Shown piece after piece: positions 14,806-22,728 of a DNA stretch of 26,835 bases; the first letter of the stretch is position 1, and each line of letters begins with the position of its first letter. The notes beneath the pieces were generated by a model. It had not been told where the DNA came from. It did no database searches and was given only the letters and a program-made list of their open reading frames with translations. The DNA is from Bdellovibrionota bacterium (lineage in GTDB: Bacteria; Bdellovibrionota; Bacteriovoracia; Bacteriovoracales; Bacteriovoracaceae), in assembly GCA_030836365.1 (NCBI GenBank), contig JAURQB010000038.1:1-26835 (forward strand), written 5' to 3'. The position numbers and the translations under genes are program-made.

Positions 14806-15512
14806 TAAGCTCCTTTTCCTGAAAGAACAGCGGGAATTGTTTTAAATAAGATAAGGATATCACCAATGATGCTACGATTTCTTATATATTCTTTGTCGAG
14901 TTGAACTTGCTGTTTGAAAGGAAGGTCACTTCTACCGCTGATTTGCCAAAGGCAAGTGATCCCCGGTTTGATTAGTAGCCTCTTTCTCTCATCAAGAGTG
15001 TACTTCGCAACTTCATCTCGAATTGGCGGTCTCGGTCCAACTAAACTCATGTCACCTTTTAAGACATTAAGAACTTGCGGCAATTCATCCATACTTGTTT
15101 TTCTTAGCCAGCGTCCGATTTTTGTTACTCTAGGATCTTTTTTTAATTTAAAGATGACGCCATCTTTTGATTCATTGAGGTGAAAAATATTACTTAGCTC
15201 TAGTTCTGAGCCTTGATACATTGTTCTAAATTTATAGAAGTTAAACTCTCTTCCTCCGAAACCAACTCTTTTTTGTTTGAAAATAATCGGCCCATAACTA
15301 TCAATTTTAATTGCGATACAGATAATGATAAACGTAGGGATAAATATTGGTGAAAAAAGTAAAATGACCAGTAAGTCCAAGCCTCTTTTTAAGCCTTGAC
15401 CCATGATGATGCTCATATTCCACAATAGGTTTTTAAACCTATATTTTAAAACAAAAAATATTTTGTATTTAAACATGTGATAAGTAGAAAAGACGTTCCG
15501 ATTACTAAGCAT
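14802..15512 (-). CDS. Undecaprenyl-phosphate sugar-1-phosphate transferase
   Basis: A 236-residue bacterial sugar transferase (WcaJ/WbaP C-terminal type). These enzymes transfer a sugar phosphate from a nucleotide sugar to undecaprenyl phosphate, the first step in building capsule, exopolysaccharide or O-antigen repeat units at the inner membrane. Visible: a membrane segment (LDLLVILLFSPIFIPTFIII, about 46-65), GPIIFKQKRVGFGGREF, the FYKFRTM motif (about 91-97), KIGRWLRKTSMDELPQVLNV, LKGDMSLVGPRPP (about 148-160), KPGITCLWQISGRS and the usual end SGKGAY. It is the short form, lacking the N-terminal membrane region of WcaJ. The sugar cannot be told. The first 30 residues look atypical, so the start is uncertain. 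It follows the PilZ gene by 90 bases on the same strand. Confidence 0.92.
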   Translation of the reverse strand: MLSNRNVFSTYHMFKYKIFFVLKYRFKNLLWNMSIIMGQGLKRGLDLLVILLFSPIFIPTFIIICIAIKIDSYGPIIFKQKRVGFGGREFNFYKFRTMYQGSELELSNIFHLNESKDGVIFKLKKDPRVTKIGRWLRKTSMDELPQVLNVLKGDMSLVGPRPPIRDEVAKYTLDERKRLLIKPGITCLWQISGRSDLPFKQQVQLDKEYIRNRSIIGDILILFKTIPAVLSGKGAY

Positions 15513-15602
15513 TTGAAAATACCTTCGTTTGTGTGAGTTACACTTTACCTTAGTGAATTGGTCGGAATAATAAGAGAGGAGCTTTAAGAAAAATTGAGCG
15601 TT

Positions 15603-16379
15603 TTACTGGTTAAAACGAATACCAACTTTGTATTTAAGTTCTTTTAGATCAATTCTTTTTATTGAGACAACATTTCCCTCTAGGGGAAATGGAGGAGGGT
15701 CGTCATTAATTTCTAAAATGATAATTTCGTCTTTTATTTCAAGCTCATGTGGCTTATTTGATAGCAGACTAATTCCACCGCGAGAAATATCAAGAACCTC
15801 GTGAAAACTTGTTCCGATAGATTTACCGGCTTTAGAAACCTGCACTTTGGCGACTTGCCCTTTATCCGCTTTTCCTCTCGGTGCGGCACGAAGCTTGGAA
15901 TATTTTTCCTGGTCCTCTAGCGTTTCTATTTCAATACCGTGCTCATCAAACCTTTTTTGGTTTTTGCGATCTCCGCTTATTTTTTTAAAATTGGGATCTA
16001 ATGATTCAATTGTTTTATGAATATTAAGCTTCATGTCGTTGGCAACGATGTTAATTTTTTTGGGAAAATGAACTACTAGAAGGTTTTTATGAAAACGCTT
16101 AATGGATGACTTAAGAAGCATTGAATCTTTTTCTGAATAGACAAAAATTTCCGCGCTCTCAGAACAATACTCAGATAGAGGCTCATTTTGATGATGACTG
16201 ATAAGACCTATTTCATGATCAACAAGGTTTGAGTGTTGAACATGGCAAAAAAATAGCTTTCTTTCTGGCCCGCCATTGATCTTCGTCCAAATTAAAACAG
16301 GGTCTTCATTTTTTTTTAATGCATGGAAATAATCAAGGATTTTCAACTCATCCATGATTATACGTGTTTGTTCAGCCAA
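15603..16379 (-). CDS. PilZ-domain protein (probable c-di-GMP receptor)
   Basis: A 258-residue cytoplasmic protein. Its C-terminal PilZ domain (about 164-258) has both c-di-GMP-binding motifs intact: R164-x3-R168 (RAAPR) and D197-x-S199-x-x-G202 (DISRGG), then IILEINDDPPPFPLEG and YKVGIRFNQ. Residues 1-150 form an N-terminal domain I do not recognise, perhaps a YcgR-N-like fold. The start is a TTG (16377-16379): a GAGGT Shine-Dalgarno (16385-16389) sits six bases before it, whereas the next ATG, eight codons on, has none. It is followed by a sugar transferase gene, which suggests c-di-GMP control of polysaccharide production, as seen with other PilZ proteins. The direct target is unknown. Confidence 0.88.
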   Translation of the reverse strand: MAEQTRIIMDELKILDYFHALKKNEDPVLIWTKINGGPERKLFFCHVQHSNLVDHEIGLISHHQNEPLSEYCSESAEIFVYSEKDSMLLKSSIKRFHKNLLVVHFPKKINIVANDMKLNIHKTIESLDPNFKKISGDRKNQKRFDEHGIEIETLEDQEKYSKLRAAPRGKADKGQVAKVQVSKAGKSIGTSFHEVLDISRGGISLLSNKPHELEIKDEIIILEINDDPPPFPLEGNVVSIKRIDLKELKYKVGIRFNQ

Positions 16380-16442
16380 ATATTACCTCACTCATTCAAG
16401 TAATATTATAGCGATATTTTAGAAAATAGTTGAAAAAATATT

Positions 16443-16574
16443 TTAGTGGTGTCCTGCTTTTTCGCCTTCACGTACGACGTCGTGATCGAAAACAGAGTTT
16501 GCGTAAACCATAATTATTGGAAGTGATGCCCAAGAAGCTAATAATAAAATTCCTACCCACAGACTTTCGTTCAT
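16443..16574 (-). CDS. Small membrane protein, 43 residues
   Basis: Begins MNESLWVGILLLASWASLPI and continues IMVYANSVFDHDVVREGEKA, ending GHH. One membrane segment (about 5-25) carries two Trp and a Pro. It is followed by a polar, acidic tail with a His near its middle and two at the end. The ATG has a good Shine-Dalgarno (AAGGAA, five bases upstream). It starts 20 bases past the dipeptidase stop on the same strand, so it is almost certainly the next gene of that operon. Its size and form resemble accessory subunits of membrane redox complexes, and it shares a transcript with a cytochrome c peroxidase, but I recognise no family. Ordinary length cut-offs would miss it. Confidence 0.72.
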   Translation of the reverse strand: MNESLWVGILLLASWASLPIIMVYANSVFDHDVVREGEKAGHH

Positions 16575-16594
16575 AAAAATTCCTTCAAATTTGG

Positions 16595-17800
16595 TTACTT
16601 CATAGATTTAGACGAGTTACGCACTTTTGTCCATAGTTGTAGAAAAGTTTTCGTGCTCCTGTCGCTAAACAAATGTGCATCATCGTGGAGTTGCTGTGCT
16701 TTTAGTTGCAGCTCTTGATCCTGTGAAAATAGGTAATAGCCTGATTTTTCGTCAATTTCACTATTTTGGTCACAGGAGTCGGGCGCCAGGTGGGGAATTC
16801 CGCCGTTAAAGTCTTGCCCTAAGGCCAAGTTTTCTGGGCCAATTTCTTTGCTTAATTCTAAAAACTGAGCAACGAGGCCACGAACGCCACCGTCACAGCC
16901 GCCGCACTTTAATGGACAAAGCTCCTGTGATCCTTCGCTCTCTAAAATCATTTCTTCACTGGGGACAAGTCCGATCATGCCTTCATGTTGCTTTATTTCA
17001 TTAATCATCCACTGCGCGATGCCACGCTCGGCTTTATAGTATTTTCGAAGGGCCGTGTGGGTAAACAAATATGGCTGTCTTGAGCGTTTAAGGATTTTCA
17101 TCGCCTTGGAGACATAAAGATCACTGCCGTGGGTGAGGTCAATCCAAACTTTACGCTTAATTAATTCCTGAAGTAGCCATTCACCTTTTTTTGTCATGCC
17201 TTTAAAGTTAATTTTGACACCCTCGGAGCGCAACGGGCTGATTAGTTTAGAGAGGTTAAGAAATGATTTTCGAAAGCCGCGCATATAAGCGGCTCCTCCA
17301 AAATGGGTGTTGCTTAAGTGAACGGGAGTAACAATACTAATTCCTCGCTTATCGATAAAGTAGTCTAGATCCTCTTCACTCTCTAATACATGCTCAGCAC
17401 CCTCAAGTGAGAGAACGAGAACACGTTTATTTTTTTCCAGTGCCTCCCTTGCCTCATTGGCGTCTCTGGCAATGATCCAATTTGGGTTGTTTTGAATAAA
17501 CTCATGGGCCTCAGTAATTTGGCGATCAATTGCTTTTTTAGGGCCTCCGCTAAAAAGTGAAAGAATAGGGTGAGTGTAGAGCGCCACCACGAGAATATCA
17601 ATTTCTGACTCAAGCAGTGCTTGTTCAGTGAGGTTACTTTTAAGCAGAGTTTTATAGCTCTTGGATTTGGCGTCGGAAAAAAAACTACCCTGAAATAAAG
17701 GGCCAATTCCATGTTTCATAAAAGGGTGCGAATGAAGATCAATGCCCGCGCAAAAGGCATTAGAAATAAATAGAGTTAGAAAAAATAAAACAGTTTTCAT
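16595..17800 (-). CDS. Exported M19-like (membrane dipeptidase) metallohydrolase
   Basis: A 401-residue protein with signal peptide MKTVLFFLTLFISNAFC, so periplasmic or anchored. It follows the M19/amidohydrolase TIM-barrel plan: H23-x-H25 in DLHSHP, E133 in LSLEGAEHV, H224 in IDLTHGSD, H248 in FTHTALR and D330 in LGQDFNGG. Typical renal dipeptidases have H-x-D at the first site; here the Asp is His. A CPLKCGGC cluster (about 295-302) is unusual. M19 enzymes cleave dipeptides, including D-amino-acid ones, so peptide or peptidoglycan turnover is possible. The substrate is not known. It has a strong Shine-Dalgarno (AAGGATGAAAA before ATG) and lies 75 bases past the cytochrome c peroxidase gene. 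Confidence 0.85.
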   Translation of the reverse strand: MKTVLFFLTLFISNAFCAGIDLHSHPFMKHGIGPLFQGSFFSDAKSKSYKTLLKSNLTEQALLESEIDILVVALYTHPILSLFSGGPKKAIDRQITEAHEFIQNNPNWIIARDANEAREALEKNKRVLVLSLEGAEHVLESEEDLDYFIDKRGISIVTPVHLSNTHFGGAAYMRGFRKSFLNLSKLISPLRSEGVKINFKGMTKKGEWLLQELIKRKVWIDLTHGSDLYVSKAMKILKRSRQPYLFTHTALRKYYKAERGIAQWMINEIKQHEGMIGLVPSEEMILESEGSQELCPLKCGGCDGGVRGLVAQFLELSKEIGPENLALGQDFNGGIPHLAPDSCDQNSEIDEKSGYYLFSQDQELQLKAQQLHDDAHLFSDRSTKTFLQLWTKVRNSSKSMK

Positions 17801-17875
17801 TTTTCATCCTTGAAAAAATTAATGAACTATTTGTTAGGTATCTATTTTAAATAAATTTTTTGCGCTTCGACAAAT

Positions 17876-19135
17876 TTAGAGGGCAAGTAAAAAGGCTTTT
17901 AGTTGTGCTTTTTGATCTGCAGACAGGCCAAGCTGCCTAATGATGGGGCTGACAGATTCTTTAATGGCAAATAATCGGTATGGAGTACGGTCCACCAAAA
18001 GAGGGCCATTATAGGTTTCGCGAAATTGCTCATTAATATTTGTTGCCATAAAATTGTCAATTGAGCGAAACGGGTGATTGTAATGCTCAATCACCTCATC
18101 AAGAGTTAGTGCCGATCCATTGTGAAAGTAGGGCGCCGTATCTTTAATGCCGCGAAGAGGGCTCACGACAAAGCGATATTTTAAGTGCTCTCGTGGATCA
18201 TTTTCATAGGCGCCACGGTCATGCCCTCTGCCGTCAATTCCTGGGCCTAAAGGCGGCACGACCACATTGTGGAGAACTTGATTCGTGAGGTTTGGCCCAA
18301 AATGGCAGCGAATACAGCGACCTTCTTCGGCAAAAACGAGAAACCCTTTTTTTTCAGTTGCCGTTAGTGCAGATAAGTTTCCTCGCAGGTATTGATCATA
18401 TCGAGTATTAGTTCGCTGAAAAATAACGGCCTCAAAATGGGAGATCGCCAGAGCAATATGGCCGATATTAATTTCTTCATTTGGAAAAATTTCAGAAAAA
18501 GTTTGAGCATAATGTTCGTCTTCAAGAATCCGCGCGGTAATTAAATCCCAAGCTTCTCTTGGTGACAGGTGTTCAAAGCCCGGTCCAACCATTTCCTCTT
18601 TTGAGATCATTGGAAATAGCGCTTGCGCCGCGAGTGATTTATTAATTGCTCTAGAGAGAACATCTGTAATGTCCGCGTACGCTGGGCCATCGCCGTTAAG
18701 CTCGCTAACGGGAGTAATAAAGTGCTGCTCTCTTGGATGAAAGAGCACTCGTGAGTCCCAAAATTGGCGAAAAATTCCCGGCTGACCTTTATTGATAAGG
18801 CTAGGGGTGTTTCTGGCGAGAATTGTTCCGGCCGAAAGCTCACGCTCGCGTCCTTCGCCTATAGCACCAGTTCCTAAGGATAAAGGAATAGGCTCAGCCG
18901 TTCCAAAGCTTGGGCCGTGACATGTTTGGCAACTGATATCTCCCGCAAGAGAGAGTCGTTTGTCTTGAAAAAGTTTTTTGCCAACAACAGTAAGTTTAGG
19001 GTTTGTCTCTTTAATTTTCTCTAAAGGATGAAGTGAAAAATTATTCACATAAGTTTTTAGGCGCTCATCTAAATCCGTGGAAGAATAGGCGAGTGCGCTT
19101 TGGAAAAAAATAAAAAGTAAGACTAACCCTTTCAA
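17876..19135 (-). CDS. Di-haem cytochrome c peroxidase family protein
   Basis: A 419-residue periplasmic protein of the CcpA/MauG family. Signal peptide MKGLVLLFIFFQSALA. There are two haem c sites: CQTCH (69-73) and CIRCH (274-278). Other family landmarks: GKKLFQDKRLS, ARNTPSLINKG (about 107-117), QFWDSR, ISHFEAVIFQ and RGIKDTAPYFHNGSALTLDE near the C terminus. Members reduce H2O2 with electrons from c-type cytochromes, while MauG-like ones oxidise protein residues; sequence alone does not separate these here. The start is TTG (19133-19135): it has an AAGGA Shine-Dalgarno six bases upstream, overlapping the stop of the preceding gene. It is thus coupled to the small secreted protein upstream and leads into the dipeptidase gene. 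Confidence 0.92.
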   Translation of the reverse strand: MKGLVLLFIFFQSALAYSSTDLDERLKTYVNNFSLHPLEKIKETNPKLTVVGKKLFQDKRLSLAGDISCQTCHGPSFGTAEPIPLSLGTGAIGEGRERELSAGTILARNTPSLINKGQPGIFRQFWDSRVLFHPREQHFITPVSELNGDGPAYADITDVLSRAINKSLAAQALFPMISKEEMVGPGFEHLSPREAWDLITARILEDEHYAQTFSEIFPNEEINIGHIALAISHFEAVIFQRTNTRYDQYLRGNLSALTATEKKGFLVFAEEGRCIRCHFGPNLTNQVLHNVVVPPLGPGIDGRGHDRGAYENDPREHLKYRFVVSPLRGIKDTAPYFHNGSALTLDEVIEHYNHPFRSIDNFMATNINEQFRETYNGPLLVDRTPYRLFAIKESVSPIIRQLGLSADQKAQLKAFLLAL

Positions 19136-19144
19136 ATGTTGTCC

Positions 19145-19528
19145 TTAAATTTCTTCAAAGAGGTTGTTAAAACAACTAAAATCTAGACCTTGCTCATCAT
19201 TGCCATAAGGAGTTGCGGTGACGATGAAGTTACTATTTCTGACTTCAATAGCATCATTTGGAATTTCAACTTTAAACATTTGGTTATTTTCGTCACTGCT
19301 TCTGTAGACGTGATGAGTTTCATTTTCTTCTAAAAAATAAAGCTTTCGAACAACGCTATTGGGGAGAGGATTTTCCATTCCTTGAGTAACAAACATTGTA
19401 TTGCGAGTTTGCGATAGGTTAATCACCATAAAGAGATCATCAAAGTCGAGCGAGTTGCACTGAATATAAGTCCTGGCAAAAATTGATTGTGAGAAAACAA
19501 GTAGAAAAGCGATAAATCCTTTTTTCAT
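19145..19528 (-). CDS. Small secreted protein of unknown function
   Basis: A 127-residue protein with signal peptide MKKGFIAFLLVFSQSIFA. The mature part is about 109 residues, probably a small beta-sandwich or barrel (FMVINLSQ, MFVTQGM, VRKLYFLEEN, FKVEIP, NFIVTATP). Two Cys, one near each end (IQCNSLD and FSCFNN), probably pair. Good Shine-Dalgarno (GGGAG) before the ATG. It is the first gene after a strong promoter. Its stop lies inside the Shine-Dalgarno region of the cytochrome c peroxidase gene, so it leads that operon. No family recognised. Confidence 0.8.
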   Translation of the reverse strand: MKKGFIAFLLVFSQSIFARTYIQCNSLDFDDLFMVINLSQTRNTMFVTQGMENPLPNSVVRKLYFLEENETHHVYRSSDENNQMFKVEIPNDAIEVRNSNFIVTATPYGNDEQGLDFSCFNNLFEEI

Positions 19529-19558
19529 TTAAACTCCCTTTAAATAAGATATAAGTGG

Positions 19559-19587
19559 ATTATTCAAATTAAAGTTTGGTGTGTCAA
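19559..19587 (-). promoter_or_regulatory. Promoter of the peroxidase/dipeptidase operon
   Basis: On the minus strand: perfect -35 TTGACA (19582-19587), 17-base spacer and -10 AATAAT (19559-19564, 5 of 6). It puts the transcript start near 19552, about 24 bases before the ATG at 19528. It is the best sigma-70-type promoter in the window. Confidence 0.75.
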
Positions 19588-19651
19588 ACAGTTTGTTTTC
19601 TGCTTCTTGTCACGGATAAATTTTGGTCTGACTTAAACCGATAAGAGGTCA

Positions 19652-22600
19652 ATGTTGAAGAAAAACAAACTATCCCTTTTCGGTGCACTGTGCTCTATCG
19701 CCTTTAGTGCATTTATCTACTTTAACGGAACCTCAAATAGTTGTTCCGTCGATGTGAAAGGAAACATATTGGTTGAGGCTAAGTTTCTCGCATTTAATGG
19801 TGAGTTAAAGCCTTTAAGAGAATTGCCTGTAAAAATATTCATGAAAGCAGGAAGTGACTCTGATGAAGTCGAATTAAAAACGTCTCCTGTTGGAAGTTTT
19901 GAATCGAGGCTTTTTTTTCATGCTGACTCTAATAATTCGTGTGAGGTGAGAGAGTTTAAGGTGGAGACGTCTTTTGTGCATGGAGAGAAACTTTCTATTA
20001 CGCGAGGAGATTGGGATATTATCAAAACCTGGGACCTTGTCGCTAATCAGCATACTCATCAATGCGCAAATGGGGTGTGCGATCTTGGAGAGCTCGTTTT
20101 TAAGTTAGGTCCTCCCGTTCATCAAGGTATTGAGTTAAGAGATGAGATACATCAAAACCAAGCTAATGCCTGGTGGGCCGCTATGTACTTAATAAATTAT
20201 GTTGAAGATTTAGGTTACCCGTTTAAATCGAGGCTTGCAATTGCTTACCCCTTTGATGAGATCAACTCACAATGGGAAAGCAGGTTGTCTTATGCCAACC
20301 CCCTGACAAGGCAGGTTCAAATTGTAAATGAACTTTTTACCAGGCCGATAGGGGAGCTTTTCTATCATGAGATCGGACATATATGGTCCTATGATTATTC
20401 AAAGAATTCTGGAGATCTTTTAACTTATTTTTTGTTAAACGGAATGAGCACACACGGAATTCTTTCTAGTAAGGCCGTTGCTTTTTATGAGGGCTTTGCC
20501 GAAACATTTGGTAATTATGTTTACCGTCAATTACTTCGCTATGAAGGATTACAAATTACTGACCTGACATTTATAAAAAACTTTTCTAGAAAAGGTTATC
20601 TCGCTCCCAAGCCAATGCAATTATTTACTTTCGAGCATGATCGGTTTGATCCTAATAATCATGTTGTCGGTAGCGATAACGATGGACAGCCGATTGTGTT
20701 TTTAGATTCCGCAGAAACTAAGTCATGGGCAGATCTAGGAGATCAATGTGTTCATCATCGATATGGTACTTTTGACTGCTCTGACCCTGGTTGGATAAGT
20801 ATTTTTCACTCCCTCTTATTGGAGGGATTAAGCTCGGATACATTTAGCGCTCCAGAGATGGGAAGCTTGATAAATTATGACATAATGCTTTTATCAGAAA
20901 TTGACAACGGTCGATTGATATCTAAACCAAACACAGAAATCTCAAATGATTCAAACTGTGTCGCGCGTCCGACGATATCCTTTTCAGAGTTATTAGCATC
21001 TTTCGTCGGCGAAGATGGGGAATTAATTGATTCCGAGCACATGAGTATCGATACTTATTTTAATAGAATAAAAAAAATGGAGCTTGGAAATATAACTGAT
21101 GATGAGAGTGGGCAAAGAATGCTTGGCCGATTAAAAAATACCTTTGATTTAGAAAATGTTCGCGCCGGAAATTACTATGATAATTTTTGTTCTCCAGCTA
21201 TTTTTACTCTTCTCACCACAAACAGCACAATTGGAGAGGGGGTACCTAACTCTTTTTCTTGGAGTAGAAATTTAGACGGTGAAGCAGAAATTCCACTTAT
21301 GTATCATGTGAAGCCGACAGAAAGTTTGCGGGATATATTATCGGCAAAATATTCTGTTTCAGGATCGATGGGAGGTGATGCCTTTATCAGAAAGCATGGT
21401 GGTAATTTTGAGGAAATACCTCTACAGCAATCAACAAATTACTGGATGCTCAATCATTTAGATGAACAAGAAATGAATCTACTCGAGTTTACAGGTGAAG
21501 AGCGATACCATGTTCTTTTAGAAGTCCCTCTTAGATCAAATAATTCATTTCCTGTGACCACAGTGAATGTACGTCCCATAATTGGATGCCCAGTCGTTGG
21601 AGCGGCCTTGTCGATGGTGTCACCAATTTTTTTTACTTCAGACAATTATGTGGGGGATGAAAATTTTTGGGCCGAGTATAATTGTGTTTTAGAAGAAGAT
21701 CATTCCATTAATAATTTTGAGCAGCCCAATGGTGATGATGATTGGGTGACAACTAGTGCTGTACTTACTTTTGGTGCTAATTTTCATTTAGAGGCTCGTT
21801 CAACTTTTCTTTCTCCAATCACGGCCACAAGCCGTTCATTTGATTTTGGAATCATAAGTGATGTGCACGCAAGAAATAATCAAGCAGCAAAGCGGGGCAA
21901 TGGTAAAATAAGAAAATCCTCTGTTCAACGCTCTAAAAGAAATCAACAGAAAAGAAATTTTCGCCGAGAAATTAGAAAACAACGAGAAAGGCAAAATAGG
22001 AACGGCCCAAAACTTTCTGCCGATTATTTAGAGAAACAGTTTTCACCTGAGGAATATTATGGGGTTTGTCAGGTGAAAAATATTGGAAATGTTGCGCCTG
22101 GGATTTCCACTAAAATTAAAATGTATACTTTTGAAGGGAGTGTTGCAGATCTTAAAACATCTCAAAGTGAGTGGGTGTTTCACGGTGAATCTCATGTGCC
22201 AAATTTAATACCGACAGCAGAAAGTATTTATGGAAATCGTATAGAGCTAGAATCTCCAGGGATGTTATCTCTGAGAAAAAATGTAGGTCCTGGGAGTGAC
22301 CCTGTTAAATTGTCTGATCCGGTTTATCTTATTTGCATTGTTAATGAGGACAATCAAATTGAGGAACTAGATAGGGAAAATAGTATCGTTATCACCAAGG
22401 TTCGAGATGCGATTTATTATACGAATGGAATTAAGCTATCGAATTCTTTACCAATGAATTCTAATAGTGATTTGATGAGTAATGAGACTATTCAAATGAG
22501 TGAGATGATTAATGATTTACATCAATCACTGCTTCAAAATGATATCGATCAAGCATTAAACATTTTTAATTCAGCAGAATTTGATCGTCTTATTAATTTA

Positions 22601-22654
22601 GGGCCATCCAGTTATTTGTTGCACCTAAAAAATGAGTATCAAGATTTTAGATAG
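19652..22654 (+). CDS. Large exported zinc metallopeptidase-like protein
   Basis: A 1000-residue protein. An N-terminal hydrophobic segment (about 8-25) is a signal peptide or anchor. Residues about 30-160 look like a beta-sandwich domain. A zinc peptidase motif follows: HEIGH (239-243), with E280 in FYEGFAETFG as the likely third ligand, giving a gluzincin-type site with E240 as catalyst. Residues about 300-700 are unassigned, with several Cys. Residues about 743-786 are strikingly basic (KRGNGKIRKSSVQRSKRN and KRNFRREIRKQRERQNRN). Next comes a CARDB-like beta domain (CQVKNIGNVAPG, about 809-820) and an acidic helical end. Good GAGG Shine-Dalgarno. The next gene starts 74 bases downstream on the same strand. 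Substrate unknown; a secreted or surface protease acting on prey or the cell's own envelope is possible. Confidence 0.78.
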   Translation: MLKKNKLSLFGALCSIAFSAFIYFNGTSNSCSVDVKGNILVEAKFLAFNGELKPLRELPVKIFMKAGSDSDEVELKTSPVGSFESRLFFHADSNNSCEVREFKVETSFVHGEKLSITRGDWDIIKTWDLVANQHTHQCANGVCDLGELVFKLGPPVHQGIELRDEIHQNQANAWWAAMYLINYVEDLGYPFKSRLAIAYPFDEINSQWESRLSYANPLTRQVQIVNELFTRPIGELFYHEIGHIWSYDYSKNSGDLLTYFLLNGMSTHGILSSKAVAFYEGFAETFGNYVYRQLLRYEGLQITDLTFIKNFSRKGYLAPKPMQLFTFEHDRFDPNNHVVGSDNDGQPIVFLDSAETKSWADLGDQCVHHRYGTFDCSDPGWISIFHSLLLEGLSSDTFSAPEMGSLINYDIMLLSEIDNGRLISKPNTEISNDSNCVARPTISFSELLASFVGEDGELIDSEHMSIDTYFNRIKKMELGNITDDESGQRMLGRLKNTFDLENVRAGNYYDNFCSPAIFTLLTTNSTIGEGVPNSFSWSRNLDGEAEIPLMYHVKPTESLRDILSAKYSVSGSMGGDAFIRKHGGNFEEIPLQQSTNYWMLNHLDEQEMNLLEFTGEERYHVLLEVPLRSNNSFPVTTVNVRPIIGCPVVGAALSMVSPIFFTSDNYVGDENFWAEYNCVLEEDHSINNFEQPNGDDDWVTTSAVLTFGANFHLEARSTFLSPITATSRSFDFGIISDVHARNNQAAKRGNGKIRKSSVQRSKRNQQKRNFRREIRKQRERQNRNGPKLSADYLEKQFSPEEYYGVCQVKNIGNVAPGISTKIKMYTFEGSVADLKTSQSEWVFHGESHVPNLIPTAESIYGNRIELESPGMLSLRKNVGPGSDPVKLSDPVYLICIVNEDNQIEELDRENSIVITKVRDAIYYTNGIKLSNSLPMNSNSDLMSNETIQMSEMINDLHQSLLQNDIDQALNIFNSAEFDRLINLGPSSYLLHLKNEYQDFR

Positions 22655-22728
22655 TTCCAAACCGGGGACGAGTAAAATAATATCTTGATCGTCTTCATTC
22701 ATCAGATGTAAATGCCGAATTAAATTAA

